Shown here: piece by piece, positions 23,421-31,555 of the stretch
How the letters are laid out: every line of letters starts with the position of its first letter
Numbering within the stretch: position 1 is the first letter of the stretch
NCBI GenBank assembly: GCA_964496005.1
Contig: CAZBWW010000004.1
Span: 1 to 52,634, forward strand
Length of the DNA: 52,634 nucleotides
Direction of reading: 5' to 3'
From: CAZBWW01 sp964496005
GTDB taxonomy: Bacteria > Patescibacteriota > WWE3 > UBA101185 > UBA10185
Notes under the pieces: generated by a model
Databases searched by the model: none
What the model was told of the DNA's origin: nothing
The model's input: the letters and a program-made list of their open reading frames with translations, nothing else
Program-made: the position numbers and the translations under genes

Positions 23421-24285
23421 AAAAGGAAATGCGGTTTTAGTTAGCGGTCGAGCAGGTGAACTAACTCAGTTTGCAGACGAAAAAACTTTTGCCTTATTGG
23501 CAGAAATTTTTGGAAGTACCGGCCCCTATAGAAAAGTACTTAAGCAGTTTGGAATTGGTGCTACAAAAAATACTGACAATTTTCTTGTGTTACTTGATGG
23601 AAAAGTATTTAGTGATGTTACAAAAGAAAACAAAGCGCTGTGGGAAAGCTGCATGTACAAACTGCGAGTTGATGGCAATAAGGTCGAGTTAAAAATAAAC
23701 CTAACGCCGACAGGTGTGTTGAAAGGGTTTCCTGGCTTCATCAAAAAAAATTACGTTGATACTAAAGTATTAGCTAACTTACAAAAAACACTAACAGCAG
23801 CTGATGAGAAATACAGAAATTATTGCGAACTAGTTGCTGAAACACTTAAAACCAAAAATATCTCAAAAAGCAATTTCTTAGCGGCTTACGAGTATGTTGT
23901 GTATATAACCTATATATTCGAGCTTTTGTTTAATTTTAATGATGGAGCTAAAAAAGCTAAAAAAATTGATTCGGGCTCGGTAGCAGAAAATACTGTTGAA
24001 AATCAATTAAGAGAATATGTTCGCCAAAATGACTATTTATTAAAATACGACGATTCATACATAGAATTTGCTTTTAACCCCAAAAACGGGTTTGCAGTTA
24101 ATAACCTTGAAAACAGTAATGCGCTTGAAGCAGCACTATTAAACAATCAGAAACTTATTCCGGACGTAATTGAGACCCCACAAATAAAGTGCGACCCAAA
24201 ACTGCTTGCCGAAAAAAAACTACAATGTTTAAAAAATAATATGCGGTTAAAAACTAACATTTTGTTGTACTACCTAAAAACTTGA
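23404..24285 (+). CDS. hypothetical soluble protein
   Basis: 293 residues from the ATG at 23404 (MPTVVKK), with Lys/Asn/Leu-rich composition and no signal or membrane helix. The first 100 residues are mixed alpha/beta, and the rest is mostly helical. No motif or family is recognised. An open frame extends upstream to 23272, but it is antisense to the divergent gene and runs through the shared promoter. The -10 TATCAT seven bases before this ATG fixes the start. The stop TGA is embedded in a possible extended -10 (TGaTAGAAT) for the antiporter gene downstream. Confidence 0.6.
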   Translation: MPTVVKKGNAVLVSGRAGELTQFADEKTFALLAEIFGSTGPYRKVLKQFGIGATKNTDNFLVLLDGKVFSDVTKENKALWESCMYKLRVDGNKVELKINLTPTGVLKGFPGFIKKNYVDTKVLANLQKTLTAADEKYRNYCELVAETLKTKNISKSNFLAAYEYVVYITYIFELLFNFNDGAKKAKKIDSGSVAENTVENQLREYVRQNDYLLKYDDSYIEFAFNPKNGFAVNNLENSNALEAALLNNQKLIPDVIETPQIKCDPKLLAEKKLQCLKNNMRLKTNILLYYLKT

Positions 24286-24291
24286 TAGAAT
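24283..24291 (+). promoter_or_regulatory. candidate extended -10 of the antiporter gene
   Basis: TGaTAGAAT overlaps the stop codon of the upstream gene. The predicted start leaves a leader of about 19 bases before the ATG at 24317, with no Shine-Dalgarno. Confidence 0.35.
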
Positions 24292-24316
24292 TAATCCACG
24301 GAACAAACACTGCCTA

Positions 24317-26014
24317 ATGAGTATATTTATTGAAGTCAGCTTAATAATTGTAATTGCGACGGCACTGGCAGCTTTAATGCGGTTTTTAAAGCAACCGTTA
24401 ATAATGGGGTACATGCTGACCGGGCTAATTATTGGGCCGTTGCTGCTAGGTTTTGATGCATCAACCGAAACTGTGCAGGTATTTTCGGAGTTTGGAGTAG
24501 CAATTTTGCTGTTTATAGTGGGTTTGCACCTGAGTCCCAAGGAAGCCGGCGAGGTAGGAAAAGTTTCTGTTTTGGCGGGGCTTGGACAAGTTGTAATTAC
24601 GTGCGCTGTGGGCTTTTTACTTACCCTGGCTCTTGGTTTTGAAGTTGTACCCGCAATATTTATTGCCACAGCTCTTACTTTTAGCAGTACTATTATAGTT
24701 TTAAAATTACTAACCGATAAACACGACCTAGAAAAACTATATGCAAAAATAACGATCGGAATTTTATTAATTCAGGATTTTGCTGCAGTAATTGCATTGG
24801 TCTTTGTCACAACTTTAAGTAAAGAAAGTAACGCGGCAACAGAGCTTGGTTTGCTTTTCGGTGTAGGCATAGCATTAACAGTTCTTTTGGCATTTATCAG
24901 TTATAAAATATTACCTAAATTAAGTGATTTTTTCGCATCCTCACAAGAAATGCTGTTTTTGTTTGCGTTGGGGTGGGGATTTGGCTTAGCTTCGTTATTT
25001 GAGCTAATCGGCTTTTCAATAGAAATCGGTGCGTTAATTGCAGGTATTACTTTGTCTATTTCGCCTTACAGCCAAGAAATAAGTACCCGACTAAAACCGT
25101 TGCGTGATTTTTTTATTATTATGTTTTTTGTTTTTTTAGGTGCGGGAATGAATCTTTCTGCAGTAACCGGTTTGATTGTTCCAATAGTTGTGTTATCTGC
25201 ATTTGTGTTAATAGGAAACCCGATCATCGTTATTTTAATTATTAACGCGCTAGGATACAGAAAACGCACCAGTTTTTTGACCGGACTTGCAGTTGCCCAA
25301 ATAAGTGAATTTTCGTTAATTTTAATTTTAATTGGTGTAAGTGTAGGTAAGGTCGGTGACGAAGTTATGGCACTAACAACCATGGTGGCACTAATTACAA
25401 TTGCTGTTTCAACTTATATGATTAATTATTCTGATCGACTATATCCATATTTTGCACCTCTGCTGGCCAAAATAGAACGGAAAAAAACAATTGAGGAATC
25501 GGATATTTTAGGGGCGTATGATTTAGTGTTATTTGGCTGTAACCGTGTTGGCTGGGATTTTGTAAAATTATTTAGAAAACTAGGTCAAAGTTTTTTGGTT
25601 GTTGATTTTGATCCTGACGTAATTAAGAACCTCACTAAAAATGGCATAAATAATAGATACGGTGATGCTGAGGATGCCGATTTTTTAGAAGATTTGAATT
25701 TAGGCGATGCTAAGATGGTAATTTCTACAATTCCGGATTTTGAAACAAATAAATTTTTAGTTGAACATATAGGAAAATTAGCAAATAAAACTTCAGTTAT
25801 TTTAATTTCTTACAATATAGACGAGGCACTTTCTTTGTACGAAAAAGGTGCCGAATATATTATAATGCCCCATTTTATTGGCGGAAGCTTTGCCGCTGAA
25901 ATTGCCTATAAAAATTGGGATAAGCCTGAAGAAATGGCAAAAATCCGTGAAAATAACGTTGCGTATTTGAAAGAGCGAAAAGCACTTGGACACGCTCATC
26001 CCTTAAAAAACTAA
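24317..26014 (+). CDS. cation:proton antiporter with RCK (TrkA-N) domain
   Basis: 565 residues. About 12 membrane helices (residues 1-375) form a CPA2-type Na+/H+ or K+/H+ exchanger domain, with ATALTFSSTIIVLKLLTDK near 115-134 and an acidic in-membrane QDFAA near 152. A C-terminal Rossmann RCK domain (about 400-545) starts DLVLFGCNRVG, has VVDFDPD at the end of strand 2, and probably binds a nucleotide to gate the exchanger. The glycine motif is GCNRVG instead of GxGxxG. This is KefB-like architecture; the transported ion is unknown. A hairpin terminator follows. Confidence 0.9.
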   Translation: MSIFIEVSLIIVIATALAALMRFLKQPLIMGYMLTGLIIGPLLLGFDASTETVQVFSEFGVAILLFIVGLHLSPKEAGEVGKVSVLAGLGQVVITCAVGFLLTLALGFEVVPAIFIATALTFSSTIIVLKLLTDKHDLEKLYAKITIGILLIQDFAAVIALVFVTTLSKESNAATELGLLFGVGIALTVLLAFISYKILPKLSDFFASSQEMLFLFALGWGFGLASLFELIGFSIEIGALIAGITLSISPYSQEISTRLKPLRDFFIIMFFVFLGAGMNLSAVTGLIVPIVVLSAFVLIGNPIIVILIINALGYRKRTSFLTGLAVAQISEFSLILILIGVSVGKVGDEVMALTTMVALITIAVSTYMINYSDRLYPYFAPLLAKIERKKTIEESDILGAYDLVLFGCNRVGWDFVKLFRKLGQSFLVVDFDPDVIKNLTKNGINNRYGDAEDADFLEDLNLGDAKMVISTIPDFETNKFLVEHIGKLANKTSVILISYNIDEALSLYEKGAEYIIMPHFIGGSFAAEIAYKNWDKPEEMAKIRENNVAYLKERKALGHAHPLKN

Positions 26015-26054
26015 ATAGTACATAAAATACTTGATATAATTGGCTCGTTCGACC

Positions 26055-26081
26055 AAACCCGACCGTGGGTTTAGCTTTTTT
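26055..26081 (+). terminator. intrinsic terminator after the antiporter gene
   Basis: AAACCC (26055-26060) pairs with GGGTTT (26067-26072) around a six-base loop, followed by AGC and a run of Ts. Confidence 0.75.
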
Positions 26082-26129
26082 AGTACCTGGATGTTAGGAG
26101 GTTATTAAAATTTTAAGTTGGTTGTTTTT

Positions 26130-26205
26130 GGGCCATTAGCTCAGCTGGTAGAGCGCTTCATTCGCATTGAAGAGGTCGGCGGTTCGATTCCGCCATGGTC
26201 CACCA
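26130..26205 (+). tRNA. tRNA-Ala (CGC)
   Basis: 76 bases with encoded CCA. GGGCCAT pairs with ATGGTCC (one G-T pair), the anticodon stem is CTTCA/TGAAG and the loop TTCGCAT. Anticodon CGC reads GCG. Confidence 0.95.
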
Positions 26206-26265
26206 TAGAATTAACACTGTTACAACAACATTATTATATACCCAAGAAAGAATTTAGAACTTTTG

Positions 26266-26274
26266 TGCTAAAAT
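26266..26274 (+). promoter_or_regulatory. extended -10 of the YecM-like gene
   Basis: TGcTAAAAT ends seven bases before the GTG at 26282. The nonamer is identical to the HAD-gene promoter. Confidence 0.6.
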
Positions 26275-26281
26275 CCATAAT

Positions 26282-26782
26282 GTGCTAGATAATTTTACAT
26301 TAAGTGCTATTACCGAATTTACAAACAGCTATTTTAAATCAGCAGAGTTTCTACTTAAAACATATAACATACCCCAAACAGAAATTGTTTGTGATCATTT
26401 AGGTTGTTTGTTCCATAATTCTGAGGAATTTGATGCGGTAACAAATATAATCAAAGTGTATAGCAGAGAAATTAAAAGTATAGAATTGCACAACAGGCGT
26501 GTAAAAGTATTCGAACTCAACGAACCGATAAACGGACTTTATTTACTTCCAAAGATCGAGATATTTGAACCTAAACCAAATGCTGACCCTAAGACTCTAA
26601 GATATGGTGTGGAACATATTAGTTTTTACATTCCGAATTGGGAAAACTTTATAAAAACCTATAAGGAGCGACTACCTATAGCAAAAGAGGGCTCCGTAAA
26701 CACCTCCATATTTATAAAAACTGAAATAATAAATACGATAGAAATTGAGTTTCGTAGCGACAGACTCGGAGAAGAAGATTAG
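26282..26782 (+). CDS. YecM-like VOC-superfamily protein
   Basis: 166 residues. DHLGCLFHN near residue 38, the strand with IELHNRRVKVFELNEPI near 68-84, PKIEIFEPKP near 91-100 and GVEHISFYI near 110-118 follow the YecM pattern, a relative of vicinal-oxygen-chelate enzymes with His/Glu metal-ligand positions. Activity in this family is undefined. The start is GTG: the overlapping ATG two bases earlier hits a stop at the third codon, and the extended -10 seven bases upstream of the GTG fits a leaderless message. Confidence 0.7.
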   Translation: MLDNFTLSAITEFTNSYFKSAEFLLKTYNIPQTEIVCDHLGCLFHNSEEFDAVTNIIKVYSREIKSIELHNRRVKVFELNEPINGLYLLPKIEIFEPKPNADPKTLRYGVEHISFYIPNWENFIKTYKERLPIAKEGSVNTSIFIKTEIINTIEIEFRSDRLGEED

Positions 26783-27210
26783 GTTATATAAACCTCGATT
26801 TATACGGCGCAGAAGTTCCAAACATCCTCTACAATGGCCCACCACTCTCTAACATAAGACTGCAACTTAATACACCCGGAAATTACATTTGATTTTGCAG
26901 GTAATTAGCTAGTACTGCCATTAACCATGCGTCAGAGATCCTGGGTTTTCACTACCCGCTTGCTTATTCCATTCCATCCTCGCTGGGTTGTTTTGTGAGG
27001 ATAATATACATATTCTTAAAAAAGTTTTTGATCATCTGTATATTGCTGCGAACCTTCTTTTATTTGTGAGTATACCTGGGTAGTATGAGAGACAAACACA
27101 CTAATGATAAGGTTTCGGTACAGTAAATAAAAAATTGGGCTTAAGTTTTTTTGTAACCACTATTTACGCATTAACTTTAAATAAACATGCGCTCTACATT
27201 TATCGTTGCT
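26783..27210 (+). other. intergenic region without a clear gene
   Basis: No gene, tRNA or known riboswitch is seen. ATCCTC (26976-26981) can pair with GAGGAT (26997-27002). AATATACA near 27003 is repeated inverted (TGTATATT) near 27037. A stop-free stretch at 26791-26880 reads like protein (NLYG-type sequence) but has no start codon, so it could be a gene remnant or chance. Confidence 0.4.
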
Positions 27211-27239
27211 TTTACATTCTAGGTCTTCCCGCTTAGAAT
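27211..27239 (+). promoter_or_regulatory. promoter of the transglutaminase-like gene
   Basis: TTTACA (27211-27216), a 17-base spacer, TAGAAT (27234-27239), then 12 bases to the ATG. It uses the same TTTACA -35 as the bidirectional promoter at 23.4 kb. Confidence 0.65.
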
Positions 27240-27251
27240 AAAAGAACAAAC

Positions 27252-28121
27252 ATGAACGTGACATACAAATCTGAAACAAAAATTGAACTAACTGCAGAAC
27301 AGGTGTCTAACATTTGGAACAAAATCTCACTTGGTGATCCTGTGGGCTTATCCCCGGTGTGGGAAAACAAGCAGGAAACTCTGCAAACTTTGTGGGAAGC
27401 GTTTGCGCAAGGTATAGATAAATATATCGAAAAATTCGAAATACCAACCGAAAAAAATGCGGGTGAGTCTATTAGAGAATTTATGCTAAGAGTACTGATG
27501 GAAATGCGACAAGCACGGCCGGGGATGCAAAACCCCTCTGAATGTGAAAACCCAAGGGTAGCTGTTGAACTTGGTGGCGGTGGTTATAACTGCGTTTTAG
27601 GCACACAAATACTTGCGCGGGTGTGCGAACGGGTAGGAATCGAAGTGTATTGCGGAGTACCTTATGGACACGCGGTAGCTGTTGTCCGTGAAGAAAATAA
27701 TGGGTATTTATTTGTGGACACAGCAAACGGAGATATTGCAACTTTACAGACATTTCGCAGCAATGCTGATGTCGGAAATATTACTATGCTAGTTATGGAT
27801 GAGATGCTATACGGCCGAGAACTCTCACCGTACGAACTTGTTCCCGTTATTACCGTGCAGCAAAGCGTGGCGCTAACCATAGCTAATTTGCAAATATATA
27901 CTGAAGAAACCAGTAAAAAAAGCGATTTTGCAGCAAAAGTAATAGATTATCTACAGTTGGCGGATAATGTACCTTATGGAAGCGCAAAAATTATGTTTAC
28001 ACCTGAATTAATTGAGCTTAGAGGAAAAAATAGATGGAAAGAAGAACGGGACGCAGTTACACGTAAGCGAGAATATTTACAAAAAACTTTAGTAGATAAT
28101 ATAGATAAAATAACAAATTAA
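27252..28121 (+). CDS. transglutaminase-like cysteine protein, putative
   Basis: 289 residues, soluble. GGGGYNCVLGTQILARVC near 108-125, VPYGHAVAVV near 136-145 and GYLFVDTANG near 151-160 give an ordered Cys-His-Asp triad as in transglutaminase-like/SirB1-type proteins. In those the Cys starts a helix, the His begins a strand and the Asp ends the next. Some relatives are peptidases or amidases; others have lost activity. Here all three residues are present. The C-terminal 100 residues are helical and charged. Its promoter leaves a leader of only about five bases. Confidence 0.6.
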   Translation: MNVTYKSETKIELTAEQVSNIWNKISLGDPVGLSPVWENKQETLQTLWEAFAQGIDKYIEKFEIPTEKNAGESIREFMLRVLMEMRQARPGMQNPSECENPRVAVELGGGGYNCVLGTQILARVCERVGIEVYCGVPYGHAVAVVREENNGYLFVDTANGDIATLQTFRSNADVGNITMLVMDEMLYGRELSPYELVPVITVQQSVALTIANLQIYTEETSKKSDFAAKVIDYLQLADNVPYGSAKIMFTPELIELRGKNRWKEERDAVTRKREYLQKTLVDNIDKITN

Positions 28122-28156
28122 AAAGACAAGTGAAATAAAACTATTTGAGTAAACCG

Positions 28157-28165
28157 TGGTATAAT
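28157..28165 (+). promoter_or_regulatory. extended -10 in the spacer before the DEAD-box gene
   Basis: TGgTATAAT, a full-consensus extended -10. It would give a leader of about 85 bases before the helicase ATG, or a short RNA, in addition to the proximal box at 28245. Confidence 0.5.
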
Positions 28166-28244
28166 AACTAAGTTTTTGTTGGAACAGTAGGTTAGGGTCG
28201 GTACTTGTTATCCCATTATTCATTAAGTATTTTCCCTAAAAATC

Positions 28245-28250
28245 TATAAT
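28245..28250 (+). promoter_or_regulatory. proximal -10 box of the DEAD-box gene
   Basis: A perfect TATAAT, seven bases before the ATG at 28258. Confidence 0.6.
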
Positions 28251-28257
28251 TAATAAA

Positions 28258-29448
28258 ATGTATTACAAAACTTGGGCTAGCCACCGTTCGCCAAGAAGAA
28301 ACGGTGCAAAAAACAATGCAAGGTCGTTTACTAACGGTCGGCCTAATCGTAACCTTGATCCAAGTATGTATATAAAAAAAGCAACTGCAAATACTACAGC
28401 TGAAAACTACTCCCCAATTAATACTTTTAGCGATTTTCATTTAACAACGGCTCTAAAAGCAAATATAGACTACAAAGGGTATAAAGTGCCTACACCTATT
28501 CAGGATCAGGCTATTTTACCCATATTGCAAGGACGAGACATTATAGGGTTGGCTTCTACCGGCACAGGAAAAACTGCAGCTTTTTTAATTCCGTTAATTC
28601 ATAAGCTATCGGTAGATTACACACAGAAAGTGCTAATAATTACACCGACCAGAGAATTGGCGACGCAAATTCGAGATGAATTCAGAGGGTTTGCCCACGG
28701 GATGAGACTTTATTCTACAAGCGTAATAGGTGGTGCAAGCAGTTACAAACAAATTAATGAGCTTAGAAAAGGTCCGCACGCGGTAATTGCCACTCCCGGT
28801 AGATTACGGGATTTAATTGACAGAAAAAAAATTAACTTAGGTGATTATAAAAATATTGTATTGGACGAAGTGGATTTAATGGTTGATATTGGCTTTATAA
28901 AAGATATAAGGTATTTCACCTCACTTTTGCCTACAGAGAGACAATCCTTGTTTTTTTCAGCAACTATTCCGCCTAAAATACAAGACATAGTAAAAACTTT
29001 TGTTACCAACCCGGTAACAATTACGGTTAAAAAACTGGAATCTTTAGAAAATATTGACCAAGATGTGGTTCGGGTTTCTAAGCCGGCGGAAAAAATTGAA
29101 AAACTGCACGATTTATTAATTCGGGATGGGTTTGATAAAGTTTTAATTTTTGGACGGACAAGACATGGCATGGATAAACTGCACAAGGAACTGGAACTAA
29201 GAGGTTTTAAAGTCGGAGTTATTCACGGGAGTAAGACTCAAGGATATAGACAAAGAGCGTTAAGAGACTTCAAGGAAAATAGGTTTAAAATATTGCTTGC
29301 CACAGATGTGGCCTCGCGTGGACTAGATATTCCAAATGTTACACATGTTATAAACTATGAATTACCTGAAACTTACAACGACTATATTCACCGCATAGGC
29401 AGAACAGGTAGAGCCAATAAACCGGGCACCGCGTTAACTTTTTGTTAA
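28258..29448 (+). CDS. DEAD-box RNA helicase with DEVD motif II
   Basis: 396 residues. A basic, Asn-rich tail of about 55 residues precedes two RecA-like domains: Q-motif PTPIQDQA, Walker A ASTGTGKT, PTRELA, GG, TPGR, motif II DEVD (203-206), SATI, then FGRTRH, ATDVASRGLDIP and HRIGRTGR. It should unwind or remodel RNA in ribosome assembly or decay, as RhlE/CsdA relatives do. Motif II has Val where Ala is almost invariant; catalytic Asp and Glu are kept. There is no C-terminal extension: the protein ends just after the last motif. Confidence 0.92.
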   Translation: MYYKTWASHRSPRRNGAKNNARSFTNGRPNRNLDPSMYIKKATANTTAENYSPINTFSDFHLTTALKANIDYKGYKVPTPIQDQAILPILQGRDIIGLASTGTGKTAAFLIPLIHKLSVDYTQKVLIITPTRELATQIRDEFRGFAHGMRLYSTSVIGGASSYKQINELRKGPHAVIATPGRLRDLIDRKKINLGDYKNIVLDEVDLMVDIGFIKDIRYFTSLLPTERQSLFFSATIPPKIQDIVKTFVTNPVTITVKKLESLENIDQDVVRVSKPAEKIEKLHDLLIRDGFDKVLIFGRTRHGMDKLHKELELRGFKVGVIHGSKTQGYRQRALRDFKENRFKILLATDVASRGLDIPNVTHVINYELPETYNDYIHRIGRTGRANKPGTALTFC

Positions 29449-29525
29449 TTATTTTAAATTATAGCCGGGATGACGGCAGTAATTCTAGTATCAACTATTA
29501 CCAGCTTACACAGGTAATATGCTGA

Positions 29526-29607
29526 AATTTCTTTACGTTGCAAAGCCAAATATAGTTGGGTAAACTTCATCCACTAGCTAACGCTAGTAGTTTTAAGTAA
29601 AGAAATT
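29526..29607 (+). ncRNA. candidate structured RNA element
   Basis: AATTTCTTTAC (29526-29536) and GTAAAGAAATT (29597-29607) are perfect 11-base complements enclosing a second perfect hairpin, ACTAGC/GCTAGT (29573-29588) with a TAAC loop. It lies between the helicase stop and tRNA-Ser(CGA). It could be a 3' element of the helicase mRNA, a small RNA or a processing signal. The outer arm runs into TATAAT (29606-29611), a possible tRNA promoter. Confidence 0.4.
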
Positions 29608-29651
29608 ATAATATCGTCGGTTTGTTGTTATAGTTATTTTTTAGCAACCAT

Positions 29652-29742
29652 GGAGGAGTACCGAAGTGGTCATAACGGGCTGGTCTCGAAAACCAAGCGT
29701 GGCGAAAGCCACCCGTGGGTTCGAATCCCACCTCCTCCGCCA
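29652..29742 (+). tRNA. tRNA-Ser (CGA)
   Basis: GGAGGAG pairs with CTCCTCC, with encoded CCA. The anticodon loop CTCGAAA gives CGA (codon UCG). A long variable arm (GTGGC-GAAA-GCCAC) confirms tRNA-Ser. The first anticodon-stem pair is a C-A mismatch. Confidence 0.95.
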
Positions 29743-29753
29743 GTTGGAAAAAC

Positions 29754-30641
29754 TTACTCAGAAGTACCAAGGGCTTCTTTTGTCTTCCGCTCTATAATAT
29801 CCGCATACTCAGCCGGAATTTGCAATTCGTTCATTCCGCCTCCTTCCATAAGAGAATGTAACATACAAAAACCATACGTATCTATAGGCTCTTCAGTACT
29901 TCCGCCAAGATCGCTTGTAACTTCATGTAAACTTTTGGTTAATTGCCCACACACATTTAACCCAATAGTTGCCGGTCTTTGCCGCATCATGTGCTCTAAT
30001 TCTCTTCGAAGTGTATCTACAGCTTCCTGTCTACTTTTAAACCGGTTTGCTAGAACTGCGTTTATTCTAAGCATTTCGGATTCTTTAGGCTTAAAGGGTA
30101 TTTCCGAGGGCGTCGCCTTAGTACCCAGTACTTTCTTTAACATACTTTTTACTCTTTCGCCCGGTCCCCAAACTACCAAGTCTTCGGCGTAAGCACCAGC
30201 TGCCTTAACCGCAGTATCATGAATGTGCCTTTCTAAAAGGCTATTTAAAGTATTTACGCCGGTCAATAGCTGAAATCTACCGTCTTCAGTAAGATACGCA
30301 TGGCGGGTAGAAGCCATTTCCGGAGTTGTACGATCCCAATCTACTAGAGCCGGAAACCCACGTTCTTCGAGTGATGCTATCTCAATTTGTCTTGTTCCAA
30401 CTGCATTAAGAGCGGAATTTAGCATAACAGATGATCCCAGTACGTTCATGTACGCTGCTGAACCCGGCCGGCTCTCATTTGCAAAATGTTCCGTGATTTC
30501 GTTAACAACCTCCGCCGGACTAGTTACGGATTCCAGGTTAGCAAACATAGCAATATCGGACTCGGTCACAGACGCGGGTGTTCCTGCCAGACTTTCAAGC
30601 AAATTTTTTTGTCCATCACTTAAAGTCATTCCTTCTAACAT
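29754..30641 (-). CDS. hypothetical soluble protein
   Basis: 295 residues, no signal or membrane helix. It is helix-rich, with acidic stretches and a cluster RFKSRQEAVDTLRRELEHMM near residues 207-226. Near the end, DLGGSTEEPIDTYGFCMLHSLMEGGG is more conserved-looking. No family is recognised. Its stop lies 11 bases after the tRNA-Ser(CGA) CCA. TATAAT six bases before the ATG marks the start. Base composition is slightly richer in GC than the nearby unknown genes. Confidence 0.6.
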   Translation of the reverse strand: MLEGMTLSDGQKNLLESLAGTPASVTESDIAMFANLESVTSPAEVVNEITEHFANESRPGSAAYMNVLGSSVMLNSALNAVGTRQIEIASLEERGFPALVDWDRTTPEMASTRHAYLTEDGRFQLLTGVNTLNSLLERHIHDTAVKAAGAYAEDLVVWGPGERVKSMLKKVLGTKATPSEIPFKPKESEMLRINAVLANRFKSRQEAVDTLRRELEHMMRQRPATIGLNVCGQLTKSLHEVTSDLGGSTEEPIDTYGFCMLHSLMEGGGMNELQIPAEYADIIERKTKEALGTSE

Positions 30642-30647
30642 ATAATA

Positions 30648-30653
30648 ATTATA
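30648..30653 (-). promoter_or_regulatory. -10 box of the 295-residue gene
   Basis: A perfect TATAAT on the minus strand, six bases before the ATG at 30641. Confidence 0.6.
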
Positions 30654-30767
30654 ACTGTAAACAGATGATTTAGGGTCGTAATAAAAAATTGAATTTCAAA
30701 ATCTTAGGAGTAACTTGTTCGAATTTTTTTGAATAGCCGTCGGCGATAAGCAAATTAAAAATAATAA

Positions 30768-31085
30768 CTACGTAAACATCATAATTCCACGCACAAGCGC
30801 CTGCACTAACATAATTGCAAAAACTATAAAGGAAAGTGAAAATAAGGCTTGAGAGATAATAAAAGTAACTTTTTTTGCTTTAACGACTTTCGCATTTAAA
30901 ATATACGAAGCTATGACAACTAGCAAAATAGCTATAACAAAACCTACAATGAAAAACGGTGTCGGAGTATTAAAAATTTTTTTTACAGCATCACCAATCG
31001 TTTCTAGTATTCCAAAGTAGTAGAAAAGAATTACAACTAACCAGTCAAATGTAAATAACGATAAACCTTTTATAATCTCCTTCAC
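30768..31085 (-). CDS. small membrane protein, hypothetical
   Basis: 105 residues with three hydrophobic segments (about 10-30, 42-62 and 72-98) and a Lys-rich loop NAKVVKAKK between the second and third. No family is recognised; the layout recalls small TM proteins of type IV pilus or secretion loci, but the context does not support that. The start is GTG, six bases from TATACT. It is divergent from the 117-residue membrane protein, with 22 bases between start codons. Confidence 0.55.
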   Translation of the reverse strand: MKEIIKGLSLFTFDWLVVILFYYFGILETIGDAVKKIFNTPTPFFIVGFVIAILLVVIASYILNAKVVKAKKVTFIISQALFSLSFIVFAIMLVQALVRGIMMFT

Positions 31086-31091
31086 AATTAA

Positions 31092-31101
31092 AGTATATAA
31101 T
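31092..31101. promoter_or_regulatory. overlapping divergent -10 boxes
   Basis: Minus strand TATACT (31092-31097) and plus strand TATAAT (31096-31101) share two bases. Each ends six bases before a GTG start (31085 and 31108). No good -35 is seen on either side. Confidence 0.6.
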
Positions 31102-31107
31102 AAATAA

Positions 31108-31461
31108 GTGAAACATAAAATCTTAGGCGTGTGCCAAATACTTCTTGGTTTGTTACAAATTGCTGTACCCTACGCTCAATTAACTTTTACCGGAAAAAAA
31201 ATACTGGAGATGTACGAAAGTTTTGGCGCACCTCCTCCAAGCTATACTGCTGTGTATGTGCTTGCCGGACTGCTAGTTGCTATGGGAGTAATTAATGTGA
31301 TTTGGGGACTGTATCTACTTATAACAAAAAATAGTTCAGATAAGCTTTTTATGATGTCTGTTGGGTATGCCGTAATGTCTTTTATTATTGGCGGTATACT
31401 TATCGCTGCTTTGGTAATGGCACTTCTTTATCCAATGTATAATATTTCCTCGGTTATGTAA
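31108..31461 (+). CDS. four-helix membrane protein, hypothetical
   Basis: 117 residues. Helices lie near 4-24, 46-72 and 80-108 (the last long enough for two passes). The segment between the first two (GKKILEMYESFGAPPPSY) is amphipathic. No family is recognised. The GTG start follows TATAAT by six bases, with no Shine-Dalgarno. It is divergent from another small membrane protein through overlapping -10 boxes, so the two are probably co-regulated. Confidence 0.6.
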   Translation: MKHKILGVCQILLGLLQIAVPYAQLTFTGKKILEMYESFGAPPPSYTAVYVLAGLLVAMGVINVIWGLYLLITKNSSDKLFMMSVGYAVMSFIIGGILIAALVMALLYPMYNISSVM

Positions 31462-31536
31462 CGCGTGCTGCAACAAAACTACGTATTTTCGCTTTTGCAA
31501 AAAAAATTATAAAACTGCCGAAAATGATATAGTAAA

Positions 31537-31549
31537 CACCTAGGAGGTG
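31537..31549 (+). promoter_or_regulatory. palindromic Shine-Dalgarno of mscL
   Basis: CACCT and AGGTG arms flank AGG, so the AGGAGG ribosome site is itself one side of an inverted repeat that extends weakly outward. It could limit ribosome access. Confidence 0.45.
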
Positions 31550-31555
31550 ATGTTT

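Noticed and set aside
26791..26881. Stop-free, protein-like stretch after the YecM-like gene as a gene
   Set aside because: No start codon, no promoter, only about 30 codons. It may be a remnant, but chance cannot be excluded.
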